From Allobosea thiooxidans (GTDB taxonomy: Bacteria; Pseudomonadota; Alphaproteobacteria; Rhizobiales; Beijerinckiaceae): DNA of 64,000 bases. Positions 1 to 9,617 of this stretch are shown piece after piece (position 1 is the stretch's first letter; every line of letters starts with the position of its first letter). The stretch covers positions 124,001-188,000 of the forward strand of contig NZ_FUYX01000006.1 of NCBI RefSeq assembly GCF_900168195.1, read 5' to 3'. The notes below the pieces were generated by a model. It saw only the letters and a list, made by a program, of their open reading frames with translations, searched no databases and was not told the origin of the DNA. Made by a program: the position numbers and the translations under genes.

Positions 1-392
1 GCGTTCTTGAGGGTGCCCTGGGCACGCTCGAGCGCGCCCTGCGCCTGCTCGACAGCCGCTTCGAAAGGCGGGCGCTCGATGCGGAAGAGCGGTGTGCCGA
101 CCTTGACGGTCGCGCCGTCCTTGAACAGCACCTCCTCGAGATAGCCGGTGACGCGGGCACGGACGTCGACGCGGTCGACCGCCTCGACGCGTCCAACGAA
201 ATCCGCCGTCTGCTCGATGGAGCGCTTCTGCGCCGCGACGGTCCCGACCGGAACCGGACCGGGCGCCGCCTGCTGCGCGAAAGCCGGCGCGCCAGCCGTG
301 AGCGCGAGGCACCCGACGGCCAGGGCCGCCATGAAACGGCGCCGACCGGTCGGACGCGATTGCGTGTCCGCCAGCGAAAAAGCCTCGGGCAT
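1..392 (-). CDS. RND efflux periplasmic adaptor subunit (N-terminal part only)
   Basis: This is the first 130 codons of a membrane-fusion (HlyD/AcrA-type) adaptor; the rest lies beyond the left edge. The protein begins MPEAFSLADT and has an Arg-rich n-region, a hydrophobic stretch and an Ala-x-Ala-type cleavage site near APAFAQ (about residue 40). It then shows the typical adaptor start: a beta strand, the FVGRVEAVDRVDVRARV strand and the lipoyl half-motif GYLEEVLFKDGATVKVG, followed by LFRIERPPFEAAVEQAQ leading into the alpha-hairpin. In the family this protein bridges an inner-membrane RND pump and an outer-membrane channel. The pump gene would lie to the left and cannot be seen, so the substrate is unknown. 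The gene diverges from the M81 gene. Confidence 0.85.
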   Translation of the reverse strand, partial: MPEAFSLADTQSRPTGRRRFMAALAVGCLALTAGAPAFAQQAAPGPVPVGTVAAQKRSIEQTADFVGRVEAVDRVDVRARVTGYLEEVLFKDGATVKVGTPLFRIERPPFEAAVEQAQGALERAQGTLKN

Positions 393-566
393 CAGACCCC
401 CTCCGCGCATTAGCCTTGCCGTCCTCGCCAGGCTGGATCGCAGATGACGGCCACTCGGCGCCACTGTGCGGTTTTTTTTCCCGAAGAGCTAGGCCGATCG
501 CAGCCAAAAGTGAACGGCCCGTCTCCCGGCATGCCCGGCCCGGGGCAAAACTTGCTGCGTTGCGGC

Positions 567-595
567 TTGACAGTCGCTTCAAGCGCAATCGAACA
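567..595 (+). promoter_or_regulatory. Candidate promoter for the first M81 gene
   Basis: A perfect TTGACA (567-572) is followed 18 bases later by GAACAT (591-596 at best), which matches the -10 consensus weakly. It would give a leader of about 20 bases before the ATG at 623. The -35 is convincing and the -10 is not. The rest of the 393-622 divergent gap shows only a T8 run at about 471-480 and no clear operator. Confidence 0.3.
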
Positions 596-622
596 TGCCC
601 CGGCCGTTGGGAAAGGGGAACC

Positions 623-2092
623 ATGCGCCTGTTCGCTGCGTCGCTCGCGACCGAGACCAACACCTTCTCGCCGATCCCCACCTCACGGGCCAATTTCGAG
701 GCCTCGGCCTATTTCCCGGCCGGCCAGCATCCGGACCGCGCCACCCACACCACCGCGCCGCTCTACGTCGCCCGCCAGCGCGCCAAGCGCGACGGCTTCG
801 AACTGATCGAAGGCTCCTGCTTCTGGGCCGAACCGTCCGGCACCTGCGCGAAGGCCGACTACGAGGAGATGCGCGACGAGATCCTCGGCCAGCTCAAGGC
901 GGCGCTACCGGTCGACGGCGTGCTGCTCGGCCTGCACGGCGCCATGGTCGCGCATGGTTACGACGATTGCGAGGGCGACATCCTCGAGCATGTGCGCGCC
1001 ATCGTCGGCCCCTCGGTGCCGATCGGGGTCGAGCTCGACCCGCATTGCCATCTCACCGAGAAGCGCGTGCGGCTCGCCGACGCGATCATCCTCTACAAGG
1101 AATACCCGCATACCGACTTCGTCGAGCGTGCGCAGGAGCTGGTCGACATCATCGTCGCCACGGTCCGCGGCGAGATCAGGCCGGTGATGTCGCTCTATGA
1201 CTGCCGCATGATCGAGCTGGTGCCGACGACGCGCGAGCCGGGCCGCTCCTTCGTCGACCGCATGAGCGCCCGCGAAGGCAAGGACGGCGTGCTCTCGATC
1301 TCGCTGGCGCATGGCTTCCAGCAGGGCGACGTCCCCGAGATCGGCACCCGCGTCCTCGTCGTCACGAACAACGACAAAGCGAAGGGCGATGCGCTCGCCG
1401 CCGAGCTAGGCGAGGAATTCCGCGCGCTCAAGGGGCAGTTCGCGCCGCCCGTGGTGCCGCTCGATGAAGCGTTCGACCGGGCGCTCGGCAGCGCCGCCAA
1501 CGGCCCCAGCGTGATCGCGGATTCGACCGACAATGCCGGCGGCGGAGCCGCATCGGACAATACCAACGTCATCCGCCGGCTGCGCGAGCGCGGCATCGGC
1601 GACGCCGCGGTCGGCCCGATCTGGGACCCGGTTGCGGTCGAGTTCTGCCTGACCGCGGGCGTGGGAGCGACCATCCCGCTGCGCTTCGGCGGCAAGGCCG
1701 CCGCCACTTCAGGCGACCCGATCGACGGCGAGGTCACGGTGCTCGGCGCCGTCCGCAACGGCACGCAGAGCTTCGGCAGCGCGAAGGTGCCGATCGGCAA
1801 TGCGGTGGGCATCCGCATCGACGGCATCGACGTGGCGCTGCTCTCGCACCGGACGCAGGCGCTCGGGCTCGAGATCTTCACCAGCGTCGGCATCGACCCG
1901 ACGCAGAAGCGCATCGTCAGCGTCAAGTCGACTAACCATTTCCACGCCGCCTACGGGCCGATCGCCAGCGCCGTGATCTACACCGATGGCGGTGGCCCTT
2001 CGCATCTCGACGTGCGCAAATATCCCTACCGCAAGATCAACCGGCCGCTGTGGCCGCACGACCCGCTCCCGCCGGGACAGCTCGTGGTCTGA
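623..2092 (+). CDS. M81 family metallopeptidase (MlrC-like), copy 1
   Basis: A 489-residue protein of the MlrC/M81 family: an N-terminal DUF1485-type domain to about residue 290 and an MlrC C-terminal domain after it. Visible signatures are ASLATETNTFSP at the N-terminus, GLHGAM, YDDCEGD, GVELDPHCHLT (putative metal site), the DNAGGGA segment and NHFHAAY near the C-terminus. The open frame extends far upstream, but the ATG at 623 has a purine-rich Shine-Dalgarno (GAAAGGGGAA) directly before it and matches the start of the paralogue at 56234. MlrC itself works late in microcystin breakdown; most genomic homologues have unknown substrates, so a hydrolase for a small peptide or amide is as far as the call should go. 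It leads a cluster with a peptide-type ABC binding protein and two permeases, which suggests it acts on what they import. Confidence 0.88.
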   Translation: MRLFAASLATETNTFSPIPTSRANFEASAYFPAGQHPDRATHTTAPLYVARQRAKRDGFELIEGSCFWAEPSGTCAKADYEEMRDEILGQLKAALPVDGVLLGLHGAMVAHGYDDCEGDILEHVRAIVGPSVPIGVELDPHCHLTEKRVRLADAIILYKEYPHTDFVERAQELVDIIVATVRGEIRPVMSLYDCRMIELVPTTREPGRSFVDRMSAREGKDGVLSISLAHGFQQGDVPEIGTRVLVVTNNDKAKGDALAAELGEEFRALKGQFAPPVVPLDEAFDRALGSAANGPSVIADSTDNAGGGAASDNTNVIRRLRERGIGDAAVGPIWDPVAVEFCLTAGVGATIPLRFGGKAAATSGDPIDGEVTVLGAVRNGTQSFGSAKVPIGNAVGIRIDGIDVALLSHRTQALGLEIFTSVGIDPTQKRIVSVKSTNHFHAAYGPIASAVIYTDGGGPSHLDVRKYPYRKINRPLWPHDPLPPGQLVV

Positions 2093-2195
2093 GGCCGCAT
2101 CTGCCGGAAGGGACAGGAGATTCCGAAGCCATGACCTGACGAGGGCCTGACGGGGCGAATGCCCGCGGCCCGCCCATTGCGAGGAGGAGAACGAG

Positions 2196-3797
2196 ATGAC
2201 CACGACACGACGCCGCTTCGTTCAGGGCGGGCTGGCAACCGGCGCGCTCGTCGCCGCTCCGGCAACGATCCGCGCCCAAACCACGCCCCCGGTCGAGCGC
2301 ACCATCCGCGCCGTGCTGCATGGCGACCTTCGCGTCTTCGATCCGATCTGGACCACCGCGAACATGACCTCCTACCACGCCGGCATGGTCTACGACATGC
2401 TGTTCGGCGTGAACGACAAATACGAGCCGCAGCCGCAGATGGTCTCGAAATGGTCGCTCTCGGACGACCGCAAGACCTACACGTTCGAACTGCGCGACGG
2501 GCTGCGCTTCAGCGACGGAACGCCCGTCACCGCGAAGGACTGCGTCGCCTCGATCCGGCGCTGGGGCGCCCGCGACGGCGGCGGCCAGCACATGATGGCC
2601 CGCCTCGCCGACACGCCCGTCAAGGACGACAAGACCTTCCAGATCGTGATGAAGGAGCCCTACGGGCTCGTCGTGGAATGGCTCGCCAAGGCGGCCACCA
2701 ATGTCTGCTACATCATGCGCGAGAAGGAAGCGCAGACCGACCCGAACCAGCAGATCAGCACGATCATCGGCTCGGGCCCCTTCGTCTTCAACGAGGGCGC
2801 CGTCGTCCAGGGCCAGCGCTACGTCTACGACAAGAACCCGAACTACGTGCCGCGCTCGGAGCCGGCGGTGATGACCTCCGGCGGCAAGGTCGTGAATGTC
2901 GACCGGGTCGTCTTCGAGAACATCGCCGACGAGGCGACGGCCATCGCCGCGATCCGCGCCGGCGAGATCGACATGATCGAGTATCCCAACGTCGACCTGC
3001 TCGACACGCTGGCCGGCGAGAAGGACATCAAGCTCGAAGTCCTGAACAAGCAGGGCCAGCTCGGCTGGGCGCGCGTCAACTGGCTCCATCCGCCGTTCAA
3101 CAACGTCAAGGCCCGCCAGGCCATGCTGCACCTGATCCACCCGACCGAGGTGATGAAGGCGACCTTCGGCGACGAGAAGTATTTCCGCGGCTGCTCCTCG
3201 CTGTTCGGCATGGGCACGCCGATGGAGAACGACGCCAATATCGACTGGTTCAAGACGGCGCCGAACATCGAGAAGGCCAAGCAGCTGCTCAAGGAATCCG
3301 GCTATGACGGCCGGCCCGTGGTGGTGCTGCAGGCGACCAACATCGCCTATATGAACAACGCCGCCAACCTGATCGCCCAATGGATGCGCCAGGCCGGCTT
3401 CAACGTCTCGCTGCAGGCCTCCGACTGGGGCGCCGTCGTCACCCGCCGTGCCGTCAAGGCCGCGCCCGACCAGGGTGGCTGGAACGTCTTCTTCACCTCG
3501 GGCTCGGTCAACGCCTTCGGCAACCCGGTCTCGCTCAGCGGCCATGCCGCCAATGGCGAGAAAGGCTGGTTCGGCTGGCCGAGCAACGAACTGCACGAGC
3601 AGCTGCGCGACAAATGGGCCGGGGCCCAGACCGACGCCGAGCGCAAGCAGATCGCCCGCGAGATCCAGCAGAACGCCTGGGATTTCGTGCCGCACCTCTA
3701 TTACGGCCAATGGTTCCAGCCGGCCGCCCTGCGCAAGCTGACCGGGCTGATCGGCATGCCGGAGCTGATCCCGTTCTGGAACGTCAAGAAGGGCTGA
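2196..3797 (+). CDS. ABC transporter substrate-binding protein, family 5 (peptide/opine type)
   Basis: A 533-residue periplasmic binding protein of the DppA/OppA superfamily (SBP family 5). The N-terminus has a twin-arginine-like signal (TTTRRRFVQGG, then ALVAAPATIRAQ), so export may be by Tat. The mature protein shows the family pattern DPIWTTANMTSYHAGMVYD, then LSDDRKTYTFELRDGLRFSDGTPVTAKD, which is the diagnostic early motif of the family. Length is normal. A strong GAGGAGGAG Shine-Dalgarno precedes the ATG. It delivers a peptide-like ligand to the two permeases downstream. The 103-base gap after the M81 gene and a hairpin after this gene suggest that it is expressed at a higher level than the permeases. 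The ligand cannot be read from sequence. Confidence 0.9.
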   Translation: MTTTRRRFVQGGLATGALVAAPATIRAQTTPPVERTIRAVLHGDLRVFDPIWTTANMTSYHAGMVYDMLFGVNDKYEPQPQMVSKWSLSDDRKTYTFELRDGLRFSDGTPVTAKDCVASIRRWGARDGGGQHMMARLADTPVKDDKTFQIVMKEPYGLVVEWLAKAATNVCYIMREKEAQTDPNQQISTIIGSGPFVFNEGAVVQGQRYVYDKNPNYVPRSEPAVMTSGGKVVNVDRVVFENIADEATAIAAIRAGEIDMIEYPNVDLLDTLAGEKDIKLEVLNKQGQLGWARVNWLHPPFNNVKARQAMLHLIHPTEVMKATFGDEKYFRGCSSLFGMGTPMENDANIDWFKTAPNIEKAKQLLKESGYDGRPVVVLQATNIAYMNNAANLIAQWMRQAGFNVSLQASDWGAVVTRRAVKAAPDQGGWNVFFTSGSVNAFGNPVSLSGHAANGEKGWFGWPSNELHEQLRDKWAGAQTDAERKQIAREIQQNAWDFVPHLYYGQWFQPAALRKLTGLIGMPELIPFWNVKKG

Positions 3798-3814
3798 GAG
3801 CCCGCCGGGCCACC

Positions 3815-3843
3815 CCGGCCCCGCCGTGAGCGGGGCCGGTTTC
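3815..3843 (+). terminator. Strong hairpin between binding-protein and permease genes
   Basis: A perfect 10-bp GC stem (CCGGCCCCGC, 3815-3824; pairing arm 3830-3839) with a five-base loop is followed by TTTC. It lies 17 bases after the binding-protein stop and about 170 bases before the permease start. It may be a partial terminator or an RNA-stabilising element that sets the binding protein above the permeases, a common design in ABC operons. Confidence 0.55.
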
Positions 3844-4013
3844 TCGACCTTGCCCCCGGACCGGCCGAAGCACCGCCTCCGGGAGGCTTCTTGCGCGCCT
3901 TCGCGGCGCGCACGCCGCGGTGGCGGGAAGCGCCGCCCCTGTAGCGTTCGAACATGGCGGCAGGCGGGGCGGACCGCCCGGCCGCCACGACTCCAAGGAG
4001 GACGACCGGACCC

Positions 4014-4955
4014 ATGCTGAGCTATCTCGCACAACGCCTGGTATCGACGATTCTCGTCATGACGCTGGTCGGCATCTTCGTCTTCCTGCTGCTGCATCTT
4101 TCGGCGGGGGACCCGGCCGCGATCATCGCCGGCGACTACGCGACCCCGCAGCAGATCGTCGCCATCCGCCAGCGGCTCGGTCTCGACGACCCGCTGCTCG
4201 TCCAGTTCGGGCGCTGGGCGCTGCGCGTCATCCAGGGTGATCTCGGCGTCTCGATCTTCTCCAGCACGCCGGTCTCGGCGCTGATCCTGCAGCGCCTCGA
4301 GCCAACGCTGTCGCTGGCCCTGCTGACGATGCTGTTCGCGGTCACGATCGCGGTGACCTTCGGCGTACTCGCCGCCTGGAAGGCCGGCCGGCCGATCGAC
4401 CGCCTGCTCATGGGCTTCTCTGTGCTCGGCTTCTCGATGCCGACTTTCGTCGTCGGCTACGGGCTGATCTACATCTTCGCCATCGAGCTGCGCTGGCTGC
4501 CGGTGCAGGGCTATCGCGCGCTCGCGGACGGAATCGGCCCCTGGTTCCTCCATCTCGTGCTGCCGACGGTGACGCTCGGCCTGGCCTATGTCGCCCTGAT
4601 CGCGCGGATGACGCGGGCCTCGATGCAGGAGGTTCTGGAAGAGGACTATATCCGCACCGCCAACGCCAAGGGCGTGCCGGCCCGCACCATGCTGATGAAA
4701 CACGCGCTCAAGAATGCCGGCGTGCCGATCATCACGGTGATCGGCATCGGCGTCGCCCTGCTGATCGGCGGCGTCGTGATTACTGAAACCGTCTTCAACA
4801 TCCCCGGCGTCGGCCGGCTCGTGGTCGACGCGATCTCGAAGCGCGACTACCCGATCATCCAGGGCGTCATACTGATCTTCTCGGGCGTCTATGTCCTCAT
4901 CAACTTGGCCGTCGATCTGTCCTATTCGCTGATCGATCCGCGGATCCGGCACTGA
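4014..4955 (+). CDS. ABC transporter permease, DppB/OppB-like
   Basis: A 313-residue inner-membrane permease of the dipeptide/oligopeptide class. It begins MLSYLAQRLVSTILVMTLVGIFVFLLL, the usual first membrane helix, and carries further helices and the cytoplasmic coupling (EAA-type) loop EEDYIRTANAKGVPARTMLMKHALKNAG. The C-terminus (NLAVDLSYSLIDPRIRH) is a family signature. The frame is open 60 bases further upstream, but the ATG at 4014 is preceded by AAGGAGGA at 3995-4002 and matches family starts. It pairs with the next permease, 12 bases away. No ATPase gene follows, so the transporter must borrow ATPase subunits from another locus or use distant genes. Confidence 0.9.
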   Translation: MLSYLAQRLVSTILVMTLVGIFVFLLLHLSAGDPAAIIAGDYATPQQIVAIRQRLGLDDPLLVQFGRWALRVIQGDLGVSIFSSTPVSALILQRLEPTLSLALLTMLFAVTIAVTFGVLAAWKAGRPIDRLLMGFSVLGFSMPTFVVGYGLIYIFAIELRWLPVQGYRALADGIGPWFLHLVLPTVTLGLAYVALIARMTRASMQEVLEEDYIRTANAKGVPARTMLMKHALKNAGVPIITVIGIGVALLIGGVVITETVFNIPGVGRLVVDAISKRDYPIIQGVILIFSGVYVLINLAVDLSYSLIDPRIRH

Positions 4956-4967
4956 GGAGGCGCGACG

Positions 4968-5846
4968 ATGACCGCAATCCCCGCCCCGACCGCCGCCGCA
5001 ACGTCCGCGCGCCCGCTCGCCCGCTTCGGCCGCTTCGCCCGCCGCAACCCGACCGTGCTGCTCGGCGCCGCCATCCTGATCTTCTTCCTCGGCGTCGCCA
5101 TCGCCGCGCCGCTGATCGCTGGCGACCCGATGCTGAAGCTGCCGACCCGGCGGCTGCAGCCGCCCTCGCCGGAACTGTGGTTCGGCACCGACCATCTCGG
5201 CCAGGACGTCTTCGCCCGCACGGTCTACGGCGCGCGGGTCTCGCTGATCGTCGGCTTCAGCGTCGCCGCGATCTCGATCCTGGTCGGGCTCGTGATCGGA
5301 TTGTTCGCCGGCTATTATCGCTGGTTCGACAATATCGTGATGCGCCTGATGGACGGGCTGATGGCGATCCCCGCCATTCTGCTGGCGATCGCCATGGTCG
5401 CGCTGAACCAGGGCAGCATCGCCATCGTCGTCGCGGCGATCGCGATCCCCGAGCTGCCGCGCGTCGTGCGGCTCGTGCGCTCGATCGTGCTGAGCGTCCG
5501 CGAACTGCCCTTCGTCGAGGCCGCGATCGCCTGCGGGGCGCGGACCCCGCGCATCCTGCTGCGGCACATCACGCCGAGCACGATCGCCCCCCTGGTCGTC
5601 CAGGCCACCTATATCTGCGCCTCGGCGATCCTGGTCGAAGCCTCACTGTCCTTCCTCGGCGCCGGCGTCCCGCCGGAGGTGCCGAGCTGGGGCAACATGA
5701 TCGCGTCGAGCCGGCTCTATCTGGCGCGCGCGCCGTGGACGATCTTCTGCCCGGCGATCGCGCTGGCGCTCGTCGTCCTCGCGGTCAACCTGCTCGGCGA
5801 CGGGCTGCGCGACCGGCTGGATCCTCGCCTGTCGCGGCGGCTGTAA
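4968..5846 (+). CDS. ABC transporter permease, DppC/OppC-like
   Basis: A 292-residue partner permease. After an Ala/Arg-rich cytoplasmic tail of about 30 residues come a first helix (TVLLGAAILIFFLGVAIAAP), the periplasmic WFGTDHLGQDVFARTVYGAR motif typical of DppC/OppC proteins, and the coupling loop FVEAAIACGARTPRILLRHITPS. The C-terminus (NLLGDGLRDRLDPRLSRRL) is also standard. It is translated from the same transcript as the upstream permease. The unit ends at a strong hairpin and the next gene is convergent, so the ATP-binding subunits normally found here (DppD and DppF) are absent from this locus. Confidence 0.9.
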   Translation: MTAIPAPTAAATSARPLARFGRFARRNPTVLLGAAILIFFLGVAIAAPLIAGDPMLKLPTRRLQPPSPELWFGTDHLGQDVFARTVYGARVSLIVGFSVAAISILVGLVIGLFAGYYRWFDNIVMRLMDGLMAIPAILLAIAMVALNQGSIAIVVAAIAIPELPRVVRLVRSIVLSVRELPFVEAAIACGARTPRILLRHITPSTIAPLVVQATYICASAILVEASLSFLGAGVPPEVPSWGNMIASSRLYLARAPWTIFCPAIALALVVLAVNLLGDGLRDRLDPRLSRRL

Positions 5847-5858
5847 GCGCAAAACGAC

Positions 5859-5891
5859 TGCGCCCGTCACCTGATCAAGGTGGCGGGCGCA
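5859..5891. terminator. Bidirectional terminator between the ABC cluster and nap operon
   Basis: TGCGCCCGTCACC (5859-5871) pairs with 5879-5891 over 13 positions, with one G-U, around a seven-base loop. It lies 12 bases after the permease stop and 30 bases after the napC stop, in a convergent gap. There is no long T tract, but the placement and the stem fit a shared terminator. Confidence 0.65.
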
Positions 5892-5921
5892 AGCAAGCCG
5901 GCAGATGCGGCGCGCTTTTCC

Positions 5922-6632
5922 TTATTGCCCGATCTCGGCGAGATAGGTGCGCATGGCCCGCTCCGGCCCGTGCCAGGAGGCGCTGCCCTTGCCCTGAAGC
6001 TCCGGCGCGTCCTTCCAGCCCGGCTCGATACCGGTCATGTCCGGCAACAGATGGGCGATGCCCTTGTGGCAGTCGATGCAGGTCTTCTCGCCGGTGGTCA
6101 GGTAGCGGCCGTGGATTTCCGCCGCCCGGCGCGTCTGCTTGGTGAAGTCCATCGCGACCGAGGAATGGCAGTTCCGGCATTCGAGCGAGTCGTTCGCCTT
6201 CAGCCGCGCCCATTCGTGCTTGGCGAGTTCGAGACGCATGTTGAGGAACTTCTCACGCGTCGAGATCGTGCCGAAGATCTTGCCCCAGACCTCCTTCGAA
6301 GCCTGCATCTTGCGGGCGATCTTGTCCGTCCAGTTATGCGGGACGTGGCAATCCGGGCAGGTGGCGCGCACGCCCGAGCGATTGGAGAAGTGCACCGTCG
6401 ACTGCAGCTCCTGATAGACGTTGTCGCGCATCTCGTGACAGGAGGTGCAGAACTTCTCGGTGTTGGTGACCTCCAGCGCGGTGTTGAAACCACCCCAGAA
6501 GAGCACGCCGCCGACAAAGCCGCCGAGCGTCAGGAGGCCGAGCGGCAGATAGGCGCTCGGCCGGCTGATGATGCGCCAGAAGCCGACGACGACGCTCCAG
6601 CACCAGAGAATGAAGGATTTGAGCCTGGCCAT
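5922..6632 (-). CDS. napC: Membrane-anchored tetrahaem cytochrome c NapC (quinol oxidase of Nap)
   Basis: A 236-residue NapC/NirT-family protein that takes electrons from the quinol pool and passes them to NapAB. One N-terminal membrane helix lies at about residues 28-50. Four CxxCH haem sites are visible: CTSCH (62-66), CPDCH (92-96), CRNCH (152-156) and CIDCH (185-189). Candidate distal His and Met ligands are conserved around them (for example HEM after the first haem). It is the last gene of the nap operon, 13 bases after napB, and ends at the convergent terminator. No napG or napH is present, so quinol oxidation should run through NapC alone. Confidence 0.96.
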   Translation of the reverse strand: MARLKSFILWCWSVVVGFWRIISRPSAYLPLGLLTLGGFVGGVLFWGGFNTALEVTNTEKFCTSCHEMRDNVYQELQSTVHFSNRSGVRATCPDCHVPHNWTDKIARKMQASKEVWGKIFGTISTREKFLNMRLELAKHEWARLKANDSLECRNCHSSVAMDFTKQTRRAAEIHGRYLTTGEKTCIDCHKGIAHLLPDMTGIEPGWKDAPELQGKGSASWHGPERAMRTYLAEIGQ

Positions 6633-6645
6633 GTCTGCGTCCCGC

Positions 6646-7116
6646 TCACGGCTTCCGGCCGATGTCTTTGGCGTCCTGGAACCGGTTCTGGACCAAGGGC
6701 GGGACGTCGGTCTGCTGGACGTGGCAGGCCGTGCAGAAATAGCGCCGCGGCGTCACATCCGAGAGCACCTGCCCGTCCCGATCCTGGAAATGGGTGACGC
6801 TGATCATCGGTGCGCCCGAGCCCTCGGTGAACTCGCGCTTGTGGCAGTCCATGCAGCGATTGGTGTTGAGCGTGAGCTGGTAGCCGTCGATCGAATGCGG
6901 GATCACCGGTGGCTGCTCCGGATAGTTCCGCATGCGCCGGACGTCATCGACGACCGCGCGGCCCAGCGCGGGCACGCGCTCGAGCGCCATCGGATCGGCG
7001 GTGCCGGTCAGGCGCGGCACGATCTTCACCGGCGCCCCCTCCTGCGAGAAGGCTGCGCCGAAGGCGAGGACGAGGCCCGCCGCCAGGACGGCCCCGAGAA
7101 GAGTCAGCGAGCGCAT
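6646..7116 (-). CDS. napB: Periplasmic nitrate reductase small subunit NapB (dihaem cytochrome c)
   Basis: A 156-residue exported dihaem cytochrome. A signal peptide ([24 protein letters not shown]) is followed by the NapB core with haem sites CMDCH (88-92) and CTACH (128-132), and His74 and His109 as likely distal ligands. An upstream start 33 bases earlier is open, but the ATG at 7116 overlaps the napA stop as ATGA and gives a clean signal peptide, so it is preferred. NapB relays electrons from NapC to the iron-sulfur cluster of NapA in the periplasm. It is translationally coupled to napA. Confidence 0.95.
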   Translation of the reverse strand: MRSLTLLGAVLAAGLVLAFGAAFSQEGAPVKIVPRLTGTADPMALERVPALGRAVVDDVRRMRNYPEQPPVIPHSIDGYQLTLNTNRCMDCHKREFTEGSGAPMISVTHFQDRDGQVLSDVTPRRYFCTACHVQQTDVPPLVQNRFQDAKDIGRKP

Positions 7117-9617
7117 CAGCCCGAGACCGGAACGATCTTGACCGCGCATTTCTTGAAATCCGTCTGCTTGGAGATGGGATCGGTGGCGTCGAGCGTCGTC
7201 TTGTTGATGAGCTGGCTCGCATCGAACCAGGGCACGAAGACCACGCCGGGCGGCATGCGGTTGCGCCCGCGCGTCTCGACGCGCGTGCGCATCTCGCCCC
7301 GGCGCGAGATCACCGTGATCTCGGCGCCCTGGTTGAGCCCGCGCTTGCGCGCATCCTCGGGATGCATGAAGCAGCGCGCACCCGGGAAGGCCTTGTAGAG
7401 CTCCGGCACGCGCATGGTCATCGAGCCGGAATGCCAGTGCTCGAGCACGCGGCCGGTGACGAGCCAGAGATCGTATTCCGCATCCGGCGATTCGGCCGGC
7501 GGCTCATAGGGCACCGCGATGATGCGGGCCTTGCCGTCCTTGTTGCCGTAGAACTCGACGCCCTTGCCGGGCTGCACATAGGGGTCGAGCCCCTCGCGAT
7601 AGCGCCAGAGCGTCTCCTTGCCGTCGACCACAGGCCAACGCAGGCCGCGGACCTCGTGATAGAGCTCATAGGGCCCGAGATCGTGGCCATGGCCGCGGCC
7701 GAAGGTGGCATATTCCTCGAACAGGCCCTTGTGGACGTAGAAGCCGAAATCCTTCGATTCCTGGTTCTCGTAGTCGGGGCTGATCTCGGAGAGGGCGAAT
7801 TTGTCGACGTTGCCGTTGCGGTAGAGCACGTCGAACAAGGTCTTGCCGCGATAATTCGGATTGGCGTCGAGAATCTCGGCCGGCCAGACCTCGTCGGTGG
7901 TGAAGCGCTTGGAGAACTCCATCAGCTGCCAGAGATCGGAACGCGCCTCTCCCGGCGCATTGACGAGCTGATGCCAGACATGGGTGCGCCGCTCGGCATT
8001 GCCGTAGGCGCCCTCCTTTTCGACCCACATCGCCGCCGGCAGGATCAGGTCGGCCGCCATGGCGGTCACCGTCGGATAGGCGTCGGAGACGACGACGAAA
8101 TTCTCCGGATTGCGATAGCCCGGATAGGTCTCGTTGCTGCTGTTCGGCGCGGCCTGCAGGTTGTTGTTGACCTGGATCCAGTAGAAATTCAGCTTCCCGT
8201 CCTTGAGCATCCGGTCCTGCTCGACCGCGTGGTAGCCCGGCTTCTCCGGGATGATGCCGTTGGGGACGCGCCAGATCTCCTCGGTGTGCTTGCGGTGCTC
8301 GGGATTGGTCACCGTCATGTCGGCCGGCAGGCGATGGGCGAAGGTGCCGACCTCGCGTGCCGTGCCGCAGGCGGAGGGCTGGCCGGTGAGCGAGAACGGG
8401 CTGTTACCCGGCTCGGAAATCTTACCCGTCAGCAGGTGCAGGTTGTAGACGAGCTGGTTCGCCCAGACGCCGCGCACATGCTGGTTGAAGCCCATGGTCC
8501 AGAACGAGACGACCTTGCGCTTGGGGTCGGCATAGAGCTCGGCAAGCTGCTGCAGGAAGCCGGGCTCGACGCCGGTCAGGGCCGAAACCTTCTCCAGCGT
8601 GTAATCCTTGACGAAGGCGGCATAGGCCTCGAAATCGCTCGGCGTCGTCGCGGCCGGGTCGGCCGCCTTCCTCGCCTTGACCTCGCGCGGATCGTCCGGA
8701 CGCAGGCCATAGCCGATATCGGTCGCGCCCTTCACGAAAGTCGTGTGCTTCTCGACGAAGTCCTTGTTCACCCGGCCGGTCGAGATGATGTGGTTGGCGA
8801 TGTAGTTCAGGATCGCCAGGTCCGTGCCCGGCTTGAACACGATCGGGATGTCGGCGAGGTCCGAGCTGCGATGCGTGAAGGTCGAGAGCACCGCGACCTT
8901 CACATGCGGCTGGCCGAGCCGGCGGTCCGTCACCCGCGTCCACAGGATCGGGTGCATCTCCGCCATGTTCGAGCCCCAGAGCACGAAGGCGTCGGCATGC
9001 TCGAAATCGTCGTAGCAGCCCATCGGCTCGTCCATGCCGAAGGTCCGCATGAAGGCGTAGGCCGCGGACGCCATGCAGTGGCGGGCATTGGGGTCGAGAT
9101 TGTTGGAGCGGAAGCCGGCCCGCATCAGCTTGGTCGCGGCATAGCCCTCGAAGATCGTCCACTGGCCGGAGCCGAACATGCCGAGTGCGGTCGGCCCCTT
9201 CGCCTTGAGGGTCTCCTTGGCCTTGGCGGCCATGGTGTCGAAAGCCTCGGCCCAGGAGACCGGCGTGAACTCGCCGTCCTTGGCATAGACGCCGTTCTTC
9301 TTGCGCAGCAGCGGCTGGGTCAGCCGGTCGCTGCCATACATGATCTTGGAAAGGAAATAGCCCTTGATGCAGTTGAGGCCGCGGTTGACGTCGGCCTTCA
9401 TGTCGCCATGGGTGGCGATGACGCGCCCCTCCTTGACGCCGACCATGACGCCGCAACCAGTGCCACAGAAGCGGCACGGCGCCTTCGACCATTTGATCTG
9501 CAAGGTGTCGACGCCGCCCGAGACCGGCTGCGCTTCGGCCGGGACGCTCATATTGGCAGCGAGCGCGGCGACGCTGGCCGCCTGTGCCTTCAGCATCTCG
9601 CGACGGGACAGGGTCAT
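7116..9617 (-). CDS. napA: Periplasmic nitrate reductase catalytic subunit NapA
   Basis: An 833-residue Mo-bis-MGD oxidoreductase that reduces nitrate to nitrite in the periplasm. The Tat signal is [17 protein letters not shown] with cleavage near PAEA. The [4Fe-4S] ligands are C48, C51, C55 and C83 (CRFCGTGC, then NCIKGYF), with the conserved Lys at 85 that links cluster and cofactor. The likely Mo ligand is Cys181 in NARHCMASA. The C-terminal molybdopterin-binding domain holds [17 protein letters not shown]. Length is normal for the family. The start overlaps the end of napD and the stop overlaps the start of napB, so the three genes are translationally coupled. The neighbours fit dissimilatory or redox-balancing nitrate reduction. 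Confidence 0.98.
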   Translation of the reverse strand: MTLSRREMLKAQAASVAALAANMSVPAEAQPVSGGVDTLQIKWSKAPCRFCGTGCGVMVGVKEGRVIATHGDMKADVNRGLNCIKGYFLSKIMYGSDRLTQPLLRKKNGVYAKDGEFTPVSWAEAFDTMAAKAKETLKAKGPTALGMFGSGQWTIFEGYAATKLMRAGFRSNNLDPNARHCMASAAYAFMRTFGMDEPMGCYDDFEHADAFVLWGSNMAEMHPILWTRVTDRRLGQPHVKVAVLSTFTHRSSDLADIPIVFKPGTDLAILNYIANHIISTGRVNKDFVEKHTTFVKGATDIGYGLRPDDPREVKARKAADPAATTPSDFEAYAAFVKDYTLEKVSALTGVEPGFLQQLAELYADPKRKVVSFWTMGFNQHVRGVWANQLVYNLHLLTGKISEPGNSPFSLTGQPSACGTAREVGTFAHRLPADMTVTNPEHRKHTEEIWRVPNGIIPEKPGYHAVEQDRMLKDGKLNFYWIQVNNNLQAAPNSSNETYPGYRNPENFVVVSDAYPTVTAMAADLILPAAMWVEKEGAYGNAERRTHVWHQLVNAPGEARSDLWQLMEFSKRFTTDEVWPAEILDANPNYRGKTLFDVLYRNGNVDKFALSEISPDYENQESKDFGFYVHKGLFEEYATFGRGHGHDLGPYELYHEVRGLRWPVVDGKETLWRYREGLDPYVQPGKGVEFYGNKDGKARIIAVPYEPPAESPDAEYDLWLVTGRVLEHWHSGSMTMRVPELYKAFPGARCFMHPEDARKRGLNQGAEITVISRRGEMRTRVETRGRNRMPPGVVFVPWFDASQLINKTTLDATDPISKQTDFKKCAVKIVPVSG

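Noticed and set aside
471..480. T8 run as a terminator
   Set aside because: It lies in a divergent gap and no stable GC stem precedes it on either strand.
623..2092. Calling the M81 proteins microcystinases
   Set aside because: The mlr pathway genes mlrA, mlrB and mlrD are absent here, and M81 homologues are widespread in non-degraders.
2037..5567. Very long open frame on the minus strand opposite the ABC genes
   Set aside because: It is Asp/Arg/Gln-rich low-complexity protein antisense to four clear genes, a typical shadow in GC-rich DNA.
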